Assembly: GCF_014656055.1 (NCBI RefSeq)
Contig: NZ_BNBR01000002.1
Location: 685,164-749,163, forward strand
Direction: 5' to 3'
Origin: Streptomyces griseosporeus
GTDB taxonomy: Bacteria > Actinomycetota > Actinomycetes > Streptomycetales > Streptomycetaceae
DNA length: 64,000 bases
Positions 34,336 through 44,041 of the stretch are shown piece after piece. Position numbers and translations under genes: made by a program. Positions within the stretch are counted from its first letter, which is position 1, and each line of letters starts with the position of its first letter. The notes below the pieces were generated by a model. That model made no database searches. It saw only the letters and a list, made by a program, of their open reading frames with translations, and was not told the origin of the DNA.

Positions 34336-34905
34336 TCAGCGCACGCCCGCCGCGTCGAGCAGACCGGCCACCGTGGGCGCGACGAGCCCGGCCAGGTCGT
34401 CGGCCCGGATTCCCGCACGGGCGCTGGCGCCGTCGAAGACCAGCATCAACTGCCGCGCCAGCAGCTCCGGATCGCTCGCCCCAGCCCGTTCGGCCTCGGC
34501 GCGGAAGAAGGCCGTCAGGTCCTCCTTGACCCGGCGGGCCACCCGGCTCGCGGGGTGGCCCGGGTCCTTGAGCTCGATCTGCACCGCGAGGTAACGGCAG
34601 CCCTGGAAGCCGGGCGCACCCGCCTGCGCCTCCATCCGCTCGAACACGTGCAGGATCCGCTCGCGGGGCGGACGGCCGTCGTCCGCCGGGGGAAGGAGCG
34701 TCGCCCCGTAGGCGGCGGCGCGTTCCTCCAGGCTGGCCGCCAGGAGTTCGTCCTTGCTCTCGAACAGCTGGTACATGGAGCGCTTCGACACCCCCGCCGC
34801 CTTGCACAGCGCCTCGACGCCGATGCCGACACCGTCCCGGTAGGTGAGCGTGGCGGCCGCCTCCAGCAGCCGCTCCCGCGAGCTCGACTTCGCCTCGGTG
34901 GTCAT
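34336..34905 (-). CDS. TetR/AcrR-family repressor
   Basis: A 189-residue regulator. The N-terminal domain reads SSSRERLLEAAATLTYRDGVGIGVEALCKAAGVSKRSMYQLFESKDELLAASL (about 7-60); the C-terminal ligand domain includes GCRYLAVQIELKDPGHPA. It is divergent from the SDR gene and separated from it by three copies of the dyad GGAAACCGATCGGTTTCC, which strongly implies control of both genes. The inducer is unknown. Confidence 0.92.
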   Translation of the reverse strand: MTTEAKSSSRERLLEAAATLTYRDGVGIGVEALCKAAGVSKRSMYQLFESKDELLAASLEERAAAYGATLLPPADDGRPPRERILHVFERMEAQAGAPGFQGCRYLAVQIELKDPGHPASRVARRVKEDLTAFFRAEAERAGASDPELLARQLMLVFDGASARAGIRADDLAGLVAPTVAGLLDAAGVR

Positions 34906-34935
34906 AGGGCGAGGGTAACCCGGTTCCGCCCCACC

Positions 34936-35032
34936 GGAAACCGACCGGTTTCCAGGGATGCCGACGCACAGCACGGCCGGGCTTGCACCCGGAAACCGAT
35001 CGGTTTACCGTTGCGGAAACCGATCGGTTTCT
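34936..35032. promoter_or_regulatory. Three TetR operators
   Basis: GGAAACCGACCGGTTTCC (34936-34953), GGAAACCGATCGGTTTAC (34991-35008) and GGAAACCGATCGGTTTCT (35015-35032). Sites 2 and 3 are offset by 24 bp and abut the SDR start; site 1 lies 31 bases upstream of the TetR start. Confidence 0.88.
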
Positions 35033-35048
35033 CACCTGGGAGACAGTC

Positions 35049-35750
35049 ATGACCGCACTGAAGGGCGCCCACGTCCTCGTCACCGGCGGCAGCCGGGGCA
35101 TCGGCAAGGCGCTGGTGGAAGAGCTGTACGCGCGCGGCGCCGGCAAGGTCTACGCCACGGCCCGCGACCCGCGCAGCGTGACGCACCCCGACGCGGTCCC
35201 GGTGGCCCTTGAGGTCACGGACCCGGCCTCCGTGGCGGCGGCCGCCGCGCGGGCGGACGACGTCACCGTGCTGATCAACAACGCCGGTGCCGCGGTCGGC
35301 GCGTCCTTCCTGGACGCCCCGGTCGACGACGTCCGCCGGGAGTTCGAGACCAACTTCTACGGGCCGCTCCTGGTCACCCGGGCCTTCGTGCCGGTCATCG
35401 AGCGCAACGGCGGCGGGCACATCCTCAACGTGCACTCGGTGCTGTCCTGGCTGGCCCTGGGCGGCTCCTACAGCGCCTCCAAGGCCGCCCTGTGGTCGCA
35501 GACCAACTCCCTGCGCCTGGAGCTGCGGCCGCGCGGCATCGCCGTCACCGGCCTGCACGTCGGCTACGTCGACACCGACCTGGCGGCGGACGTCGACTCG
35601 CCCAAGTCCGACCCGCGGGTCGTGGCCGCACTCGCCCTCGACGGTATCGAGGCAGGCGCGTACGAAGTGCTCGCCGACGACATCTCGCGGCAGGTCAAGG
35701 CGGGCCTGGCCGGGGACCTGCCGGGACTGTACGCCGAGCTGGCGCAGTGA
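35049..35750 (+). CDS. Short-chain dehydrogenase/reductase
   Basis: A 233-residue classical SDR. The cofactor motif is TGGSRGIGKAL (13-23), with the NNAG motif at INNAGAA and the catalytic YSASK following HSVLSW, in the usual order. The Arg after the first beta-alpha unit (ATARDP) suggests NADP(H). The C-terminus is short. GGGAG precedes the ATG. It is divergent from a TetR repressor with three operators, so it is inducible, probably for detoxification of a carbonyl or alcohol. The natural substrate cannot be predicted. Confidence 0.92.
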   Translation: MTALKGAHVLVTGGSRGIGKALVEELYARGAGKVYATARDPRSVTHPDAVPVALEVTDPASVAAAAARADDVTVLINNAGAAVGASFLDAPVDDVRREFETNFYGPLLVTRAFVPVIERNGGGHILNVHSVLSWLALGGSYSASKAALWSQTNSLRLELRPRGIAVTGLHVGYVDTDLAADVDSPKSDPRVVAALALDGIEAGAYEVLADDISRQVKAGLAGDLPGLYAELAQ

Positions 35751-35835
35751 CTTCCGCGCACACTGGAAGCAGGGCCGGCTCGCCGTACGACGCCGCCTCG
35801 GACCGGATGCGACGCGCGTGGGCGGCGTCGACGGC

Positions 35836-35864
35836 GTGACCTTCGCTCGCGCAGGGCTGATACT
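35836..35864 (+). promoter_or_regulatory. Candidate promoter of the dha operon
   Basis: GTGACC (35836-35841), a 17-base spacer and GATACT (35859-35864) resemble the -35 and -10 of the main sigma factor. This places transcription start about 50 bases before dhaK. Confidence 0.4.
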
Positions 35865-35920
35865 GCCGTCGGGAGGAGCCCGCCCCGAACCGCCCTGCCG
35901 ATCTTCTCAGGAGGCACCCC

Positions 35921-36913
35921 GTGAAGATGCTGATCAACGTACCGGAGACCGTCGTCGCCGACGCCCTGAGGGGGCTGGCCGCCGCGCACCCCGAGCTGAC
36001 CGTCGACGTCGAGAACCGGGTGATCGTCCGCCGGGACGCGCCCGTGGCCGGAAAGGTGGCCCTGGTGTCGGGCGGGGGCTCGGGACACGAGCCGCTGCAC
36101 GGCGGGTTCGTGGGGCCGGGGATGCTGTCGGCGGCCTGTCCGGGAGAGGTCTTCACCTCCCCCGTGCCCGACCAGATGGCGCGGGCCGCCGCGGCCGTGG
36201 ACAGCGGGGCGGGCGTGCTGTTCGTGGTGAAGAACTACACCGGTGACGTGCTCAACTTCGACATGGCCGCGGAGCTGGCCGAGGACGAGGGCATCCAGGT
36301 CGCCAAGGTGCTGGTCGACGACGACGTGGCGGTCACCGACAGCCTCTACACGGCCGGGCGGCGCGGCACGGGCGCCACGCTGTTCGTGGAGAAGATCGCG
36401 GGCGCCGCGGCGGACGAGGGGCAGCCGCTGGAGCGGGTGGCGGCCGTCGCCCGGCAGGTCAACGAGAACTCCCGCAGCTTCGGCGTGGCCCTCACCGCCT
36501 GCACGACACCCGCCAAGGGCAGCCCCACCTTCGATCTGCCGCCCGGTGAACTGGAGTTGGGCATCGGCATCCACGGCGAGCCGGGGCGTGAGCGGCGGCC
36601 GATGATGACGTCCGGGGAGATCGCCGACTTCGCGGTGCACGCGATCCTGGAGGACATGAGCCCGCGCAACCCCGTCCTGGTCCTGGTCAACGGCATGGGC
36701 GCGACCCCGCTGCTGGAGCTGTACGGCTTCAACGCCGAGGTGCAGCGGGTGCTCGCCGAGCGCGGCGTCGCCGTCGCCCGCACCCTCGTCGGCAACTACG
36801 TCACCTCGCTCGACATGGCGGGTGCCTCGGTCACCCTGTGCCAGGTCGACGAGGAGCTGCTGCGGCTGTGGGACGCGCCGGTGAAGACGGCCGGGCTGCG
36901 CTGGGGGATGTGA
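35921..36913 (+). CDS. dhaK: Dihydroxyacetone kinase, DhaK subunit
   Basis: A 330-residue subunit that binds dihydroxyacetone covalently in the PTS-dependent kinase making dihydroxyacetone phosphate. GGGSGHEPLHGGFVGPGMLSAACPGEVFTSP (51-81) is the substrate-site region, and His218 in GIGIHGEPG matches the hemiaminal-forming His of E. coli DhaK. Length fits the family. The start is GTG with a strong AGGAGG seven bases upstream. dhaL follows after 55 bases and dhaM overlaps dhaL, forming one operon. Confidence 0.97.
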   Translation: MKMLINVPETVVADALRGLAAAHPELTVDVENRVIVRRDAPVAGKVALVSGGGSGHEPLHGGFVGPGMLSAACPGEVFTSPVPDQMARAAAAVDSGAGVLFVVKNYTGDVLNFDMAAELAEDEGIQVAKVLVDDDVAVTDSLYTAGRRGTGATLFVEKIAGAAADEGQPLERVAAVARQVNENSRSFGVALTACTTPAKGSPTFDLPPGELELGIGIHGEPGRERRPMMTSGEIADFAVHAILEDMSPRNPVLVLVNGMGATPLLELYGFNAEVQRVLAERGVAVARTLVGNYVTSLDMAGASVTLCQVDEELLRLWDAPVKTAGLRWGM

Positions 36914-36968
36914 GGAGCCAGGACAGGCCCGCAGGACAGCAGACATCCCCGACACACCAGGAGATCCA

Positions 36969-37568
36969 GTGCTCGACGCCGAATTCTTCCGCCGCTGGAT
37001 GGCGGTGACCGCCGCGTCCGTGGAGCGCGAGGCGGAACGGCTCACCGCCCTCGACTCGCCGATCGGCGACGCCGACCACGGCAGCAACCTCCAGCGCGGC
37101 TTCACCGCCGTGGCCGGCGCGCTGGAGAAGGAGGCACCCGGCACGCCGGGCGCGGTCCTGCTGCTCGCGGCGAAGCAGCTCATCTCGACCGTCGGCGGCG
37201 CGTCCGGGCCGCTGTACGGGACGCTGCTGCGCCGCACCGGCAAGACGCTCGGCGACGCCGCCGAGGTCTCCCCGGAGGAGCTCGCGACGGCGCTGCGCGC
37301 GGGCGTGGACGCCGTGATGGCGCTCGGCGGGGCGGCACCCGGCGACAAGACCATGATCGACGCGCTGGTCCCCGCGGTGGACGCGCTCGGCGACGGGTTC
37401 GCCGCGGCGCGGGCCGCCGCCGAGCAGGGGGCGCAGGCGACCACGCCGTTGCAGGCCCGCAAGGGCCGGGCCAGCTACCTCGGCGAGCGCAGCATCGGGC
37501 ACCAGGACCCGGGCGCCACCTCCTCCGCCCTGCTCGTCGCCGCCCTCGCGGAGGCCGCCGGTGAGTGA
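36969..37568 (+). CDS. dhaL: Dihydroxyacetone kinase, DhaL (ADP-binding) subunit
   Basis: A 199-residue all-helical subunit that holds the tightly bound ADP, which is rephosphorylated by DhaM and donates phosphate to the substrate on DhaK. The Mg-binding Asp cluster is visible as SPIGDADHGSNLQRGF (about 35-50), with the nucleotide loop GGASGPLYGTLL and APGDKTMIDAL further on, and the C-terminal GRASYLGERSIGHQDPGATSSALL. The start is GTG with AGGAG upstream. Its last codons overlap dhaM by eight bases. Confidence 0.97.
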   Translation: MLDAEFFRRWMAVTAASVEREAERLTALDSPIGDADHGSNLQRGFTAVAGALEKEAPGTPGAVLLLAAKQLISTVGGASGPLYGTLLRRTGKTLGDAAEVSPEELATALRAGVDAVMALGGAAPGDKTMIDALVPAVDALGDGFAAARAAAEQGAQATTPLQARKGRASYLGERSIGHQDPGATSSALLVAALAEAAGE

Positions 37569-37971
37569 CGAGAAGCTGGTCGGGATCGTGCTGGTGTCGC
37601 ACAGCGCGCGGGTGGCCGAGTCGGTGGCCGAGCTGGCGCAGGGCCTCGCGGGCGGGGGCACGGCGGTGCCCGTCGCCCCGGCCGGCGGCACCGAGGGCGG
37701 CGGGCTGGGCACCAGCGCGGAGCTGATCGCCGCCGCCGCGGCCTCCGTCGACCGGGGTGCCGGGGTCGCCGTCCTCACCGACCTCGGCAGTGCCGTGCTG
37801 ACGGTGAAGGCGCTGCTCGCCGAAGGCGACGAACTTCCGGCGGGCACGCGCCTGCTGGACGCCCCGTTCGTCGAGGGCGCCGTCGCCGCGGTGGTCACGG
37901 CCTCCACCGGTGCCGACCTCGCCGCGGTGGAGGCGGCGGCCACGGAGGCGTACGGCTACCGCAAGGTCTGA
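37561..37971 (+). CDS. dhaM: Dihydroxyacetone kinase phosphotransferase, DhaM subunit
   Basis: A 136-residue EIIA-mannose-like domain with active-site His14 in VGIVLVSHS and GTS...AVLTDLGSAVLT. It takes phosphate from HPr of the PTS and passes it to ADP on DhaL. The short form lacks the HPr and EI-like extensions of the E. coli protein, as in other actinobacteria and in Lactococcus. Translation is coupled to dhaL by an 8-base overlap. The gene is convergent with the chitosanase gene 27 bases on; no clear terminator lies between. Confidence 0.95.
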   Translation: MSDEKLVGIVLVSHSARVAESVAELAQGLAGGGTAVPVAPAGGTEGGGLGTSAELIAAAAASVDRGAGVAVLTDLGSAVLTVKALLAEGDELPAGTRLLDAPFVEGAVAAVVTASTGADLAAVEAAATEAYGYRKV

Positions 37972-37998
37972 CGGGAAGGAGACGCGGGGCGCCGGGCC

Positions 37999-38709
37999 TC
38001 AGCCGCCCCGGACGAACAGCTCGGCCAGCCGCTCCCCCACCGCCACGGCGGCCGCGTGGTCCTCGATCGGCTTCACCTGGGAGTCCTTGAAGACGATGTA
38101 GGTGACGCCGGAGGGCGTGCCGCCGCCGCGCGGGTCGGCGCGGATGCCGAGGGCCCGGGCGGTGGCGTAGGAGGCCTCGCCGATGATGTCGCGCGGGCCG
38201 GTGTCGCCGACGACGGCGTACTGCACCCGGTCGCGGTGGACGACGGCGGCGACCGAGCCGCCGCGCACGCCGTGGGCGCGGTGGTCCCACAGCGGGCTCG
38301 CGGCGGGGACGACGATGTACGGCAGCGTCTCGGCGCTCAAGTAGCGGCCGTCGGACTGCTGGTAGGCGGTGGTCCCGGAGTAGAGCGGATCGGTGCGGGC
38401 GTTGCAGGCGGGGCCGGGTCGGCCGTCGCAGTCGATGTCCATGTCGGCGGTCCAGTAGACGGCGTCCCGGGTGCCGCACACCGGCACGGTCGGCGGGGCG
38501 CCCTCGTCGGTGCGGTACCGGCCCCGGGAGACCTGGGGGCACGCGCGGACCCGGGCCAGCAGGTCGGCGGCGCTGACGTCGCCCTCCCGCCGTACGGCCA
38601 CCGCCCCCTGCGGGCCGGGGGCGGGGCCCGGCGGTGCGGTGGCGGGGGGCGTGGTCGGGGCCAGCAGGACGAGGCCGGCCGCGGCCAGGGTCAGCGACTG
38701 GACTCGCAC
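37999..38709 (-). CDS. Secreted GH75-type chitosanase
   Basis: A 236-residue exported protein: signal peptide about 1-25 (VRVQSLTLAAAGLVLLAP), Pro-rich tether, then a GH75-like domain with VYWTADMDIDCDGRPGPACNARTDP (the acidic motif of fungal and Streptomyces GH75 chitosanases), SAETLPYIVVP, AVVGDTGPRDIIGEASYATARALGI, and VTYIVFKDS. Predicted to cleave chitosan outside the cell. The start is GTG with GAGAGGG eight bases upstream; a longer in-frame start (38781) would add residues before the signal peptide. Confidence 0.88.
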   Translation of the reverse strand: MRVQSLTLAAAGLVLLAPTTPPATAPPGPAPGPQGAVAVRREGDVSAADLLARVRACPQVSRGRYRTDEGAPPTVPVCGTRDAVYWTADMDIDCDGRPGPACNARTDPLYSGTTAYQQSDGRYLSAETLPYIVVPAASPLWDHRAHGVRGGSVAAVVHRDRVQYAVVGDTGPRDIIGEASYATARALGIRADPRGGGTPSGVTYIVFKDSQVKPIEDHAAAVAVGERLAELFVRGG

Positions 38710-38943
38710 GGTGGGAACCCTCTCGTGGGGACGGTGACGGACACTCAGCCCAATCTGGGGTGGGTCCGAAAGTCCGGCCACTTCGAGGGGGCCGTCCGGT
38801 GCACGGGTTCTGACGGGCCGACAGGGGCCGGGGGCCGAGCCTGCCTCGACTCCGGCCCCCGGGCCGCCCGCGCAGGCGCGGGGACAGCGACGACAGCGGT
38901 CCGCGCCCTGGGCCGAACTTCCCAGCCCTCTTGGAGAGTTCGG

Positions 38944-38976
38944 CCGCGAGGAGATTCAGCATACGTAACCTCGCGG
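38944..38976. promoter_or_regulatory. 8-bp inverted repeat with AT-rich spacer
   Basis: CCGCGAGG and CCTCGCGG are perfect arms around the 17-base spacer AGATTCAGCATACGTAA. The AT-rich spacer in a very GC-rich background suggests an operator or promoter element. Confidence 0.45.
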
Positions 38977-39067
38977 CGTGGTCACCATGCCGGTCCCCCG
39001 CGGCACCCGTCGCCCTGGGCCGCGCCCGGCCCCCACCCTCTTGATGTGCTCCCGTCAGCGGGCGCAT

Positions 39068-39083
39068 ATTGGTCCGCACCAAT
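39068..39083. promoter_or_regulatory. DasR/HutC-like dyad ATTGGTCCGCACCAAT
   Basis: A perfect 6-bp-arm dyad, 32 bases before the lipoprotein start. TGGT-N4-ACCA is the core recognised by HutC-type GntR regulators, including DasR (consensus core TGGTCTAGACCA). Similar sites are at 56349 and 57652. Confidence 0.45.
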
Positions 39084-39114
39084 GCACGCCCGTCTCGGAC
39101 CGGGAGGCCGTCTC

Positions 39115-40077
39115 GTGCGACGCGTTCTGCTGGGGTGCGGATGCCTGCTGCTGGCCGCCGGCTGCGGCTGGGCGGGGAGCGACGACACGGACGGCGGCCG
39201 TCAGCCCGGCGCACCGACCGGGGTCACCGCCGCGGCGGGCAGCGCGACGAGCGTGCACGTCATGTGGAACGCGGTGACCGCCGCCGACGGCCTGCGCGGC
39301 TACGAGATCTACCGGGGCGGCACCAAGGTGAAGGAGGTCCCCGCCGCCGAGCACATGGCCGATGTCACCCGGCTCGCACCCGCCACGGCGTACGTCTTCA
39401 CCGTGCGCGCCCGGGACGACGAGGGACGGCTCGGGCCGCCCAGCCGCGAGGTGCGGGCCACCACCCCGCCGGCGGTGGCCGCGGACCGCTCGGCCCCCAC
39501 CCGGCCCGGCGCCCTCACCGGCCGGGCGGCGGGGAGCCGCGCGGCGCAGCTGTCCTGGACGGCCGCGACCGACGACCGGCAGGTGGTGTCGTACGACGTC
39601 TACCAGGGCGGCACGAAGATCCACAGCGTCGGCGGCGGGCAGACCGCGACCGTGCTCACCGGGCTGCGGCCCGGCACCGCCTACGCCTTCACCGTCCGGG
39701 CCCGGGACGCGGCCGACAACCTCTCCCCCGCGGCCGGGCCGCTGCGGCTCACCACACCCGGCACCGACGACGGCCGGGCCACCGCCCCCACGGCCTTCCG
39801 CGCCGCCACCCACCGGGCCGACGGCGCCTGGTACCTGGACCTGTCCTGGGTGCCGCCGCGCACCGACGGAGAGGTCACCGAGTACCAGCTCCGGCTCGAC
39901 GGCCGTACGGCCACCTCCCTGGTGTGGGGCGGCACCGCGCCCCGGGGCCGGGCGTCGTACAGCTTCTACGTCGGCCGGGAGGCGGGCCTTCGCCACCGCG
40001 TGCGGCTGCGGGCGAAGCTGCCGGACGGCACCTGGGGCGGCTGGACACCGGAGCGCACGGTGACGACGGGTCCGTGA
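39115..40077 (+). CDS. Lipoprotein with tandem fibronectin type III domains
   Basis: A 320-residue exported lipoprotein: n-region VRRVLLGCGCLL, lipobox LAAGC (about 12-16), a short acidic tether, then two clear FN3 domains (APTGVTAAAGSATSVHVMWNAVTAADGLRGYEIYRGG to VRATTPP; RPGALTGRAAGSRAAQLSWTAATDDRQVVSYDVYQGG to RLTTPG) and a third divergent beta-domain (APTAFRAATHRADGAWYLDLSWVPP). No catalytic domain is present. FN3 repeats are common in Streptomyces chitinases and other carbohydrate enzymes, so a surface adhesin or binding role is inferred. GTG 39115 with GGGAGG seven bases upstream is preferred to ATG 39082. Confidence 0.85.
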   Translation: MRRVLLGCGCLLLAAGCGWAGSDDTDGGRQPGAPTGVTAAAGSATSVHVMWNAVTAADGLRGYEIYRGGTKVKEVPAAEHMADVTRLAPATAYVFTVRARDDEGRLGPPSREVRATTPPAVAADRSAPTRPGALTGRAAGSRAAQLSWTAATDDRQVVSYDVYQGGTKIHSVGGGQTATVLTGLRPGTAYAFTVRARDAADNLSPAAGPLRLTTPGTDDGRATAPTAFRAATHRADGAWYLDLSWVPPRTDGEVTEYQLRLDGRTATSLVWGGTAPRGRASYSFYVGREAGLRHRVRLRAKLPDGTWGGWTPERTVTTGP

Positions 40078-40238
40078 GCCGCCTCTGGGCCGTCCGGTGG
40101 AACCCGTCACCTGGGCGGATGCGCTCCGCGTGCGCGGCGGGCGGCGGCCGCGTTGGCTGCGTCTGAGGCAGCACGGGCGTTCCCGACCCCAGGCGGCGCA
40201 AGGGATGTACCGCCAACCGTGCCGCCGGAGGACACCCC

Positions 40239-40781
40239 ATGCGCAACTCCGCTCTTCTTCGCCGCACCGGCCTGACCGTGGCAGCCGCCGCCGCGTTCCC
40301 GCTGGCCCTGACCGCCGCGGGACCGGCCGCCGCCCGGGTCTCGGGCATCTCCGTCAGCACCACCGGCTCCACGGTGTCGGTGGTCACCAGCGCCTGCACC
40401 CAGATCAACGGCAGCTGGGGCACCGCCTCGCTGCTCAACAGCAGCCAGGCCAACTTCGCCCAGGGCCGCCAGGTCGCGCTGTCCGGGACGAGCGTGAGCC
40501 AGTCCGCCGCCTGGTCCGGCGTCGGTCCCGGCACGTACACGGTGATCGTCGTCTGCTCCAACCAGCAGACCGCGGGCACCCAGTCCGTGATCGTCTCCGC
40601 GCCCGCCACGCCGACCGTCACGGCGAGACCCTCGCCGTCGCGCGGTGTGATGGGCGGCCTGGGCGGCGCCGCCCGGGACTACGGCCCGGTCACCATGGGC
40701 GTCGGCGCGGCCCTGGTCGGCACCGGGGTCATCGCGGGGGCGTGGTTCCTGCGCCGCCGTTCGAAGCCGCACCGTCTGTGA
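40239..40781 (+). CDS. Secreted, C-terminally membrane-anchored protein
   Basis: A 180-residue protein with signal peptide (about 1-34, ending AAAR), a domain of about 90 residues containing two Cys (SACTQINGSWG and VVCSNQQT, likely a disulfide), a Pro/Ser/Thr-rich stalk, and a C-terminal membrane helix followed by FLRRRSKPHRL. There is no LPxTG motif. The function is unknown. GGAGGACACC precedes the ATG. Its last 53 bases overlap the end of the convergent PadR gene. Confidence 0.8.
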   Translation: MRNSALLRRTGLTVAAAAAFPLALTAAGPAAARVSGISVSTTGSTVSVVTSACTQINGSWGTASLLNSSQANFAQGRQVALSGTSVSQSAAWSGVGPGTYTVIVVCSNQQTAGTQSVIVSAPATPTVTARPSPSRGVMGGLGGAARDYGPVTMGVGAALVGTGVIAGAWFLRRRSKPHRL

Positions 40782-41358
40782 CCCCGGCGTCCCCGGCGTC
40801 CCCGGTGTCCGCGGCCCGGCCGTCGGGCAGCGCCGCGAACTCCTCCAGGGCGTGCGCGAGCCACCGCGTCCAGAAGGTCTCCAGGTCGATGCCCGCCCGC
40901 AGGATCAGATGGTGCAGCCGGTCCTGCGGGCTGTCCCTGCCGGGCGGGAAGTCCCGCCGCTCGATCTCCCGGTACTCCGTCAGCTGCCGCTCGTGCAGCT
41001 CAAGATGGCGTCGCAGGTCGGCCTCGATGCCGGCCGTGCCGACGACCGCCGCGGCGCGCAGCCGCAGCAGCAGGGTGTCGCGCATCGGCTTGGGGTCCTG
41101 CGTCGCGGACGTCCAGCGCTCCAGTTCGGCGCGGCCCGCGGGCAGGACCTCGTAGCTCTTCTTCTGCCCGCGGGCCGGCTGCTCGGCCGGCAGCGCCCGG
41201 ATCAGCCCGTCGGCCTCCAGTTTTCCCAGCTCGCGATAGATCTGCTGGTGCGTCGCGGACCAGAAGTAGCCGATCGACTTGTCGAACCGGCGGGTCAGCT
41301 CCAGTCCCGAGGACGGCTTTTCCAGCAGGGCGGTGAGGATCGCGTGCGGGAGTGACAT
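40729..41358 (-). CDS. PadR-family transcriptional regulator
   Basis: A 209-residue PadR regulator: winged helix LPHAILTALLEKPSSGLELTRRFDKSIGYFWSATHQQIYRELGKLEADGLI (3-53), wing QKKSYEVLPAG, and the C-terminal coiled dimerisation region (LELHERQLTEYREIE). The tail is low-complexity. AGGA lies eight bases before ATG 41358; ATG 41367 is an alternative. It follows the FadH-like gene by about 40 bases on the same strand, so it is in that operon and may regulate it through the inverted repeats at 43433-43493. Its 3' end overlaps the convergent gene by 53 bp. Confidence 0.9.
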   Translation of the reverse strand: MSLPHAILTALLEKPSSGLELTRRFDKSIGYFWSATHQQIYRELGKLEADGLIRALPAEQPARGQKKSYEVLPAGRAELERWTSATQDPKPMRDTLLLRLRAAAVVGTAGIEADLRRHLELHERQLTEYREIERRDFPPGRDSPQDRLHHLILRAGIDLETFWTRWLAHALEEFAALPDGRAADTGDAGDAGVTDGAASNGGAGTTPPR

Positions 41359-41397
41359 GGCGCTCATCCTAGGGACGGCCGGCCCGGGTCCCGGCGC

Positions 41398-43458
<2,061 letters not shown>

Positions 43459-43463
43459 CGGCC

Positions 43464-43493
43464 CCCCATTGTGCAACTAGTTGCACAATGGGG
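43464..43493. promoter_or_regulatory. 30-bp perfect palindrome upstream of the FadH-like gene
   Basis: Fifteen bases on each side of the centre at 43478/43479 are exactly symmetric; the core is TTGTGCAACTAGTTGCACAA flanked by CCCCA/TGGGG. The AT-rich AACTAGTT centre is typical of MarR-type and some TetR operators. The regulator may be the PadR encoded downstream or an unlinked MarR protein. Confidence 0.8.
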
Positions 43494-43540
43494 TGGCGAC
43501 CGTCACTGGCCCCCTGGCCGTGCGCACGGGGCTCCGGGCG

Positions 43541-43909
43541 TTACCTGTTCTCCAGCTTCACGTGCAGTTCGCGCTCCTGGTCGCCGGAGGCGTGGGCGAG
43601 CTCGCGGACCGCGAACAGGTCGTCCAGGGTCTTGCGCAGCCGGTCGATCGCCCAGTAGCTGCCCTGGGCGTCGGCCTCGACCGCCGACGACAGCCGGCCC
43701 GGCGGCGGGCAGGCGTTCGAGTCGGTGACCTCGAAGGTGCCGAGCCACACCATGGGCTGGGTCTCGTGCAGTTGCTCGGGTATGTCCTCGGCGCACCGGT
43801 CCGACTCGAAGCACGCGCACAGTGCGTCGAACACGACCCGGGCGTCTTCCTTGCTGTAACCGCTGATCTCGACGGAGACGGACTCGTCGTGCAGTCGCTC
43901 GCTGGCCAT
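43541..43909 (-). CDS. Conserved-type hypothetical cytoplasmic protein
   Basis: A 122-residue protein without signal peptide or membrane helix. It begins ERLHDESVSVEISGYSKEDARVVFDALCACFESDR, has a middle DIPEQLHETQPMVWLGTFEVTDS, and ends with a helix DRLRKTLDDLFAVRELAHASGDQERELHVKLENR. I do not recognise the family; an alpha/beta fold is likely. AAGGAGCG precedes the ATG. It stands alone between the FadH-like operon and a secreted-protein gene. Confidence 0.65.
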   Translation of the reverse strand: MASERLHDESVSVEISGYSKEDARVVFDALCACFESDRCAEDIPEQLHETQPMVWLGTFEVTDSNACPPPGRLSSAVEADAQGSYWAIDRLRKTLDDLFAVRELAHASGDQERELHVKLENR

Positions 43910-43982
43910 CGTGATCGCTCCTTCCGTGGGGCGCCGCAGCCTTGCGGGTCCCCGCGCTGCCGCTCCCCCACACCCAAGAAAA

Positions 43983-44019
43983 GCACCGGCCGCCCCTGCG
44001 GGCCAGCGGCGGCCGGTGC
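43983..44019 (-). terminator. Factor-independent terminator (minus strand)
   Basis: A perfect 12-bp stem, GCACCGGCCGCC/GGCGGCCGGTGC, followed on the minus strand by TTTTCTT, just after the stop of the secreted-protein gene at 44042. This is one of the few classical stem-plus-T terminators in the window. Confidence 0.85.
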
Positions 44020-44041
44020 GGGCGGGGGCGCGGCCCCCCGG

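Larger units (their letters stand above)
38710..39114. other. Divergent intergenic region, chitosanase/FN3 lipoprotein
   Basis: No gene is seen in these 405 bases. They contain an 8-bp-arm inverted repeat around an AT-rich core (38944-38976) and the dyad ATTGGT-CCGC-ACCAAT (39068-39083), both on the lipoprotein side. Nothing clear is seen close to the chitosanase start. Confidence 0.5.
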
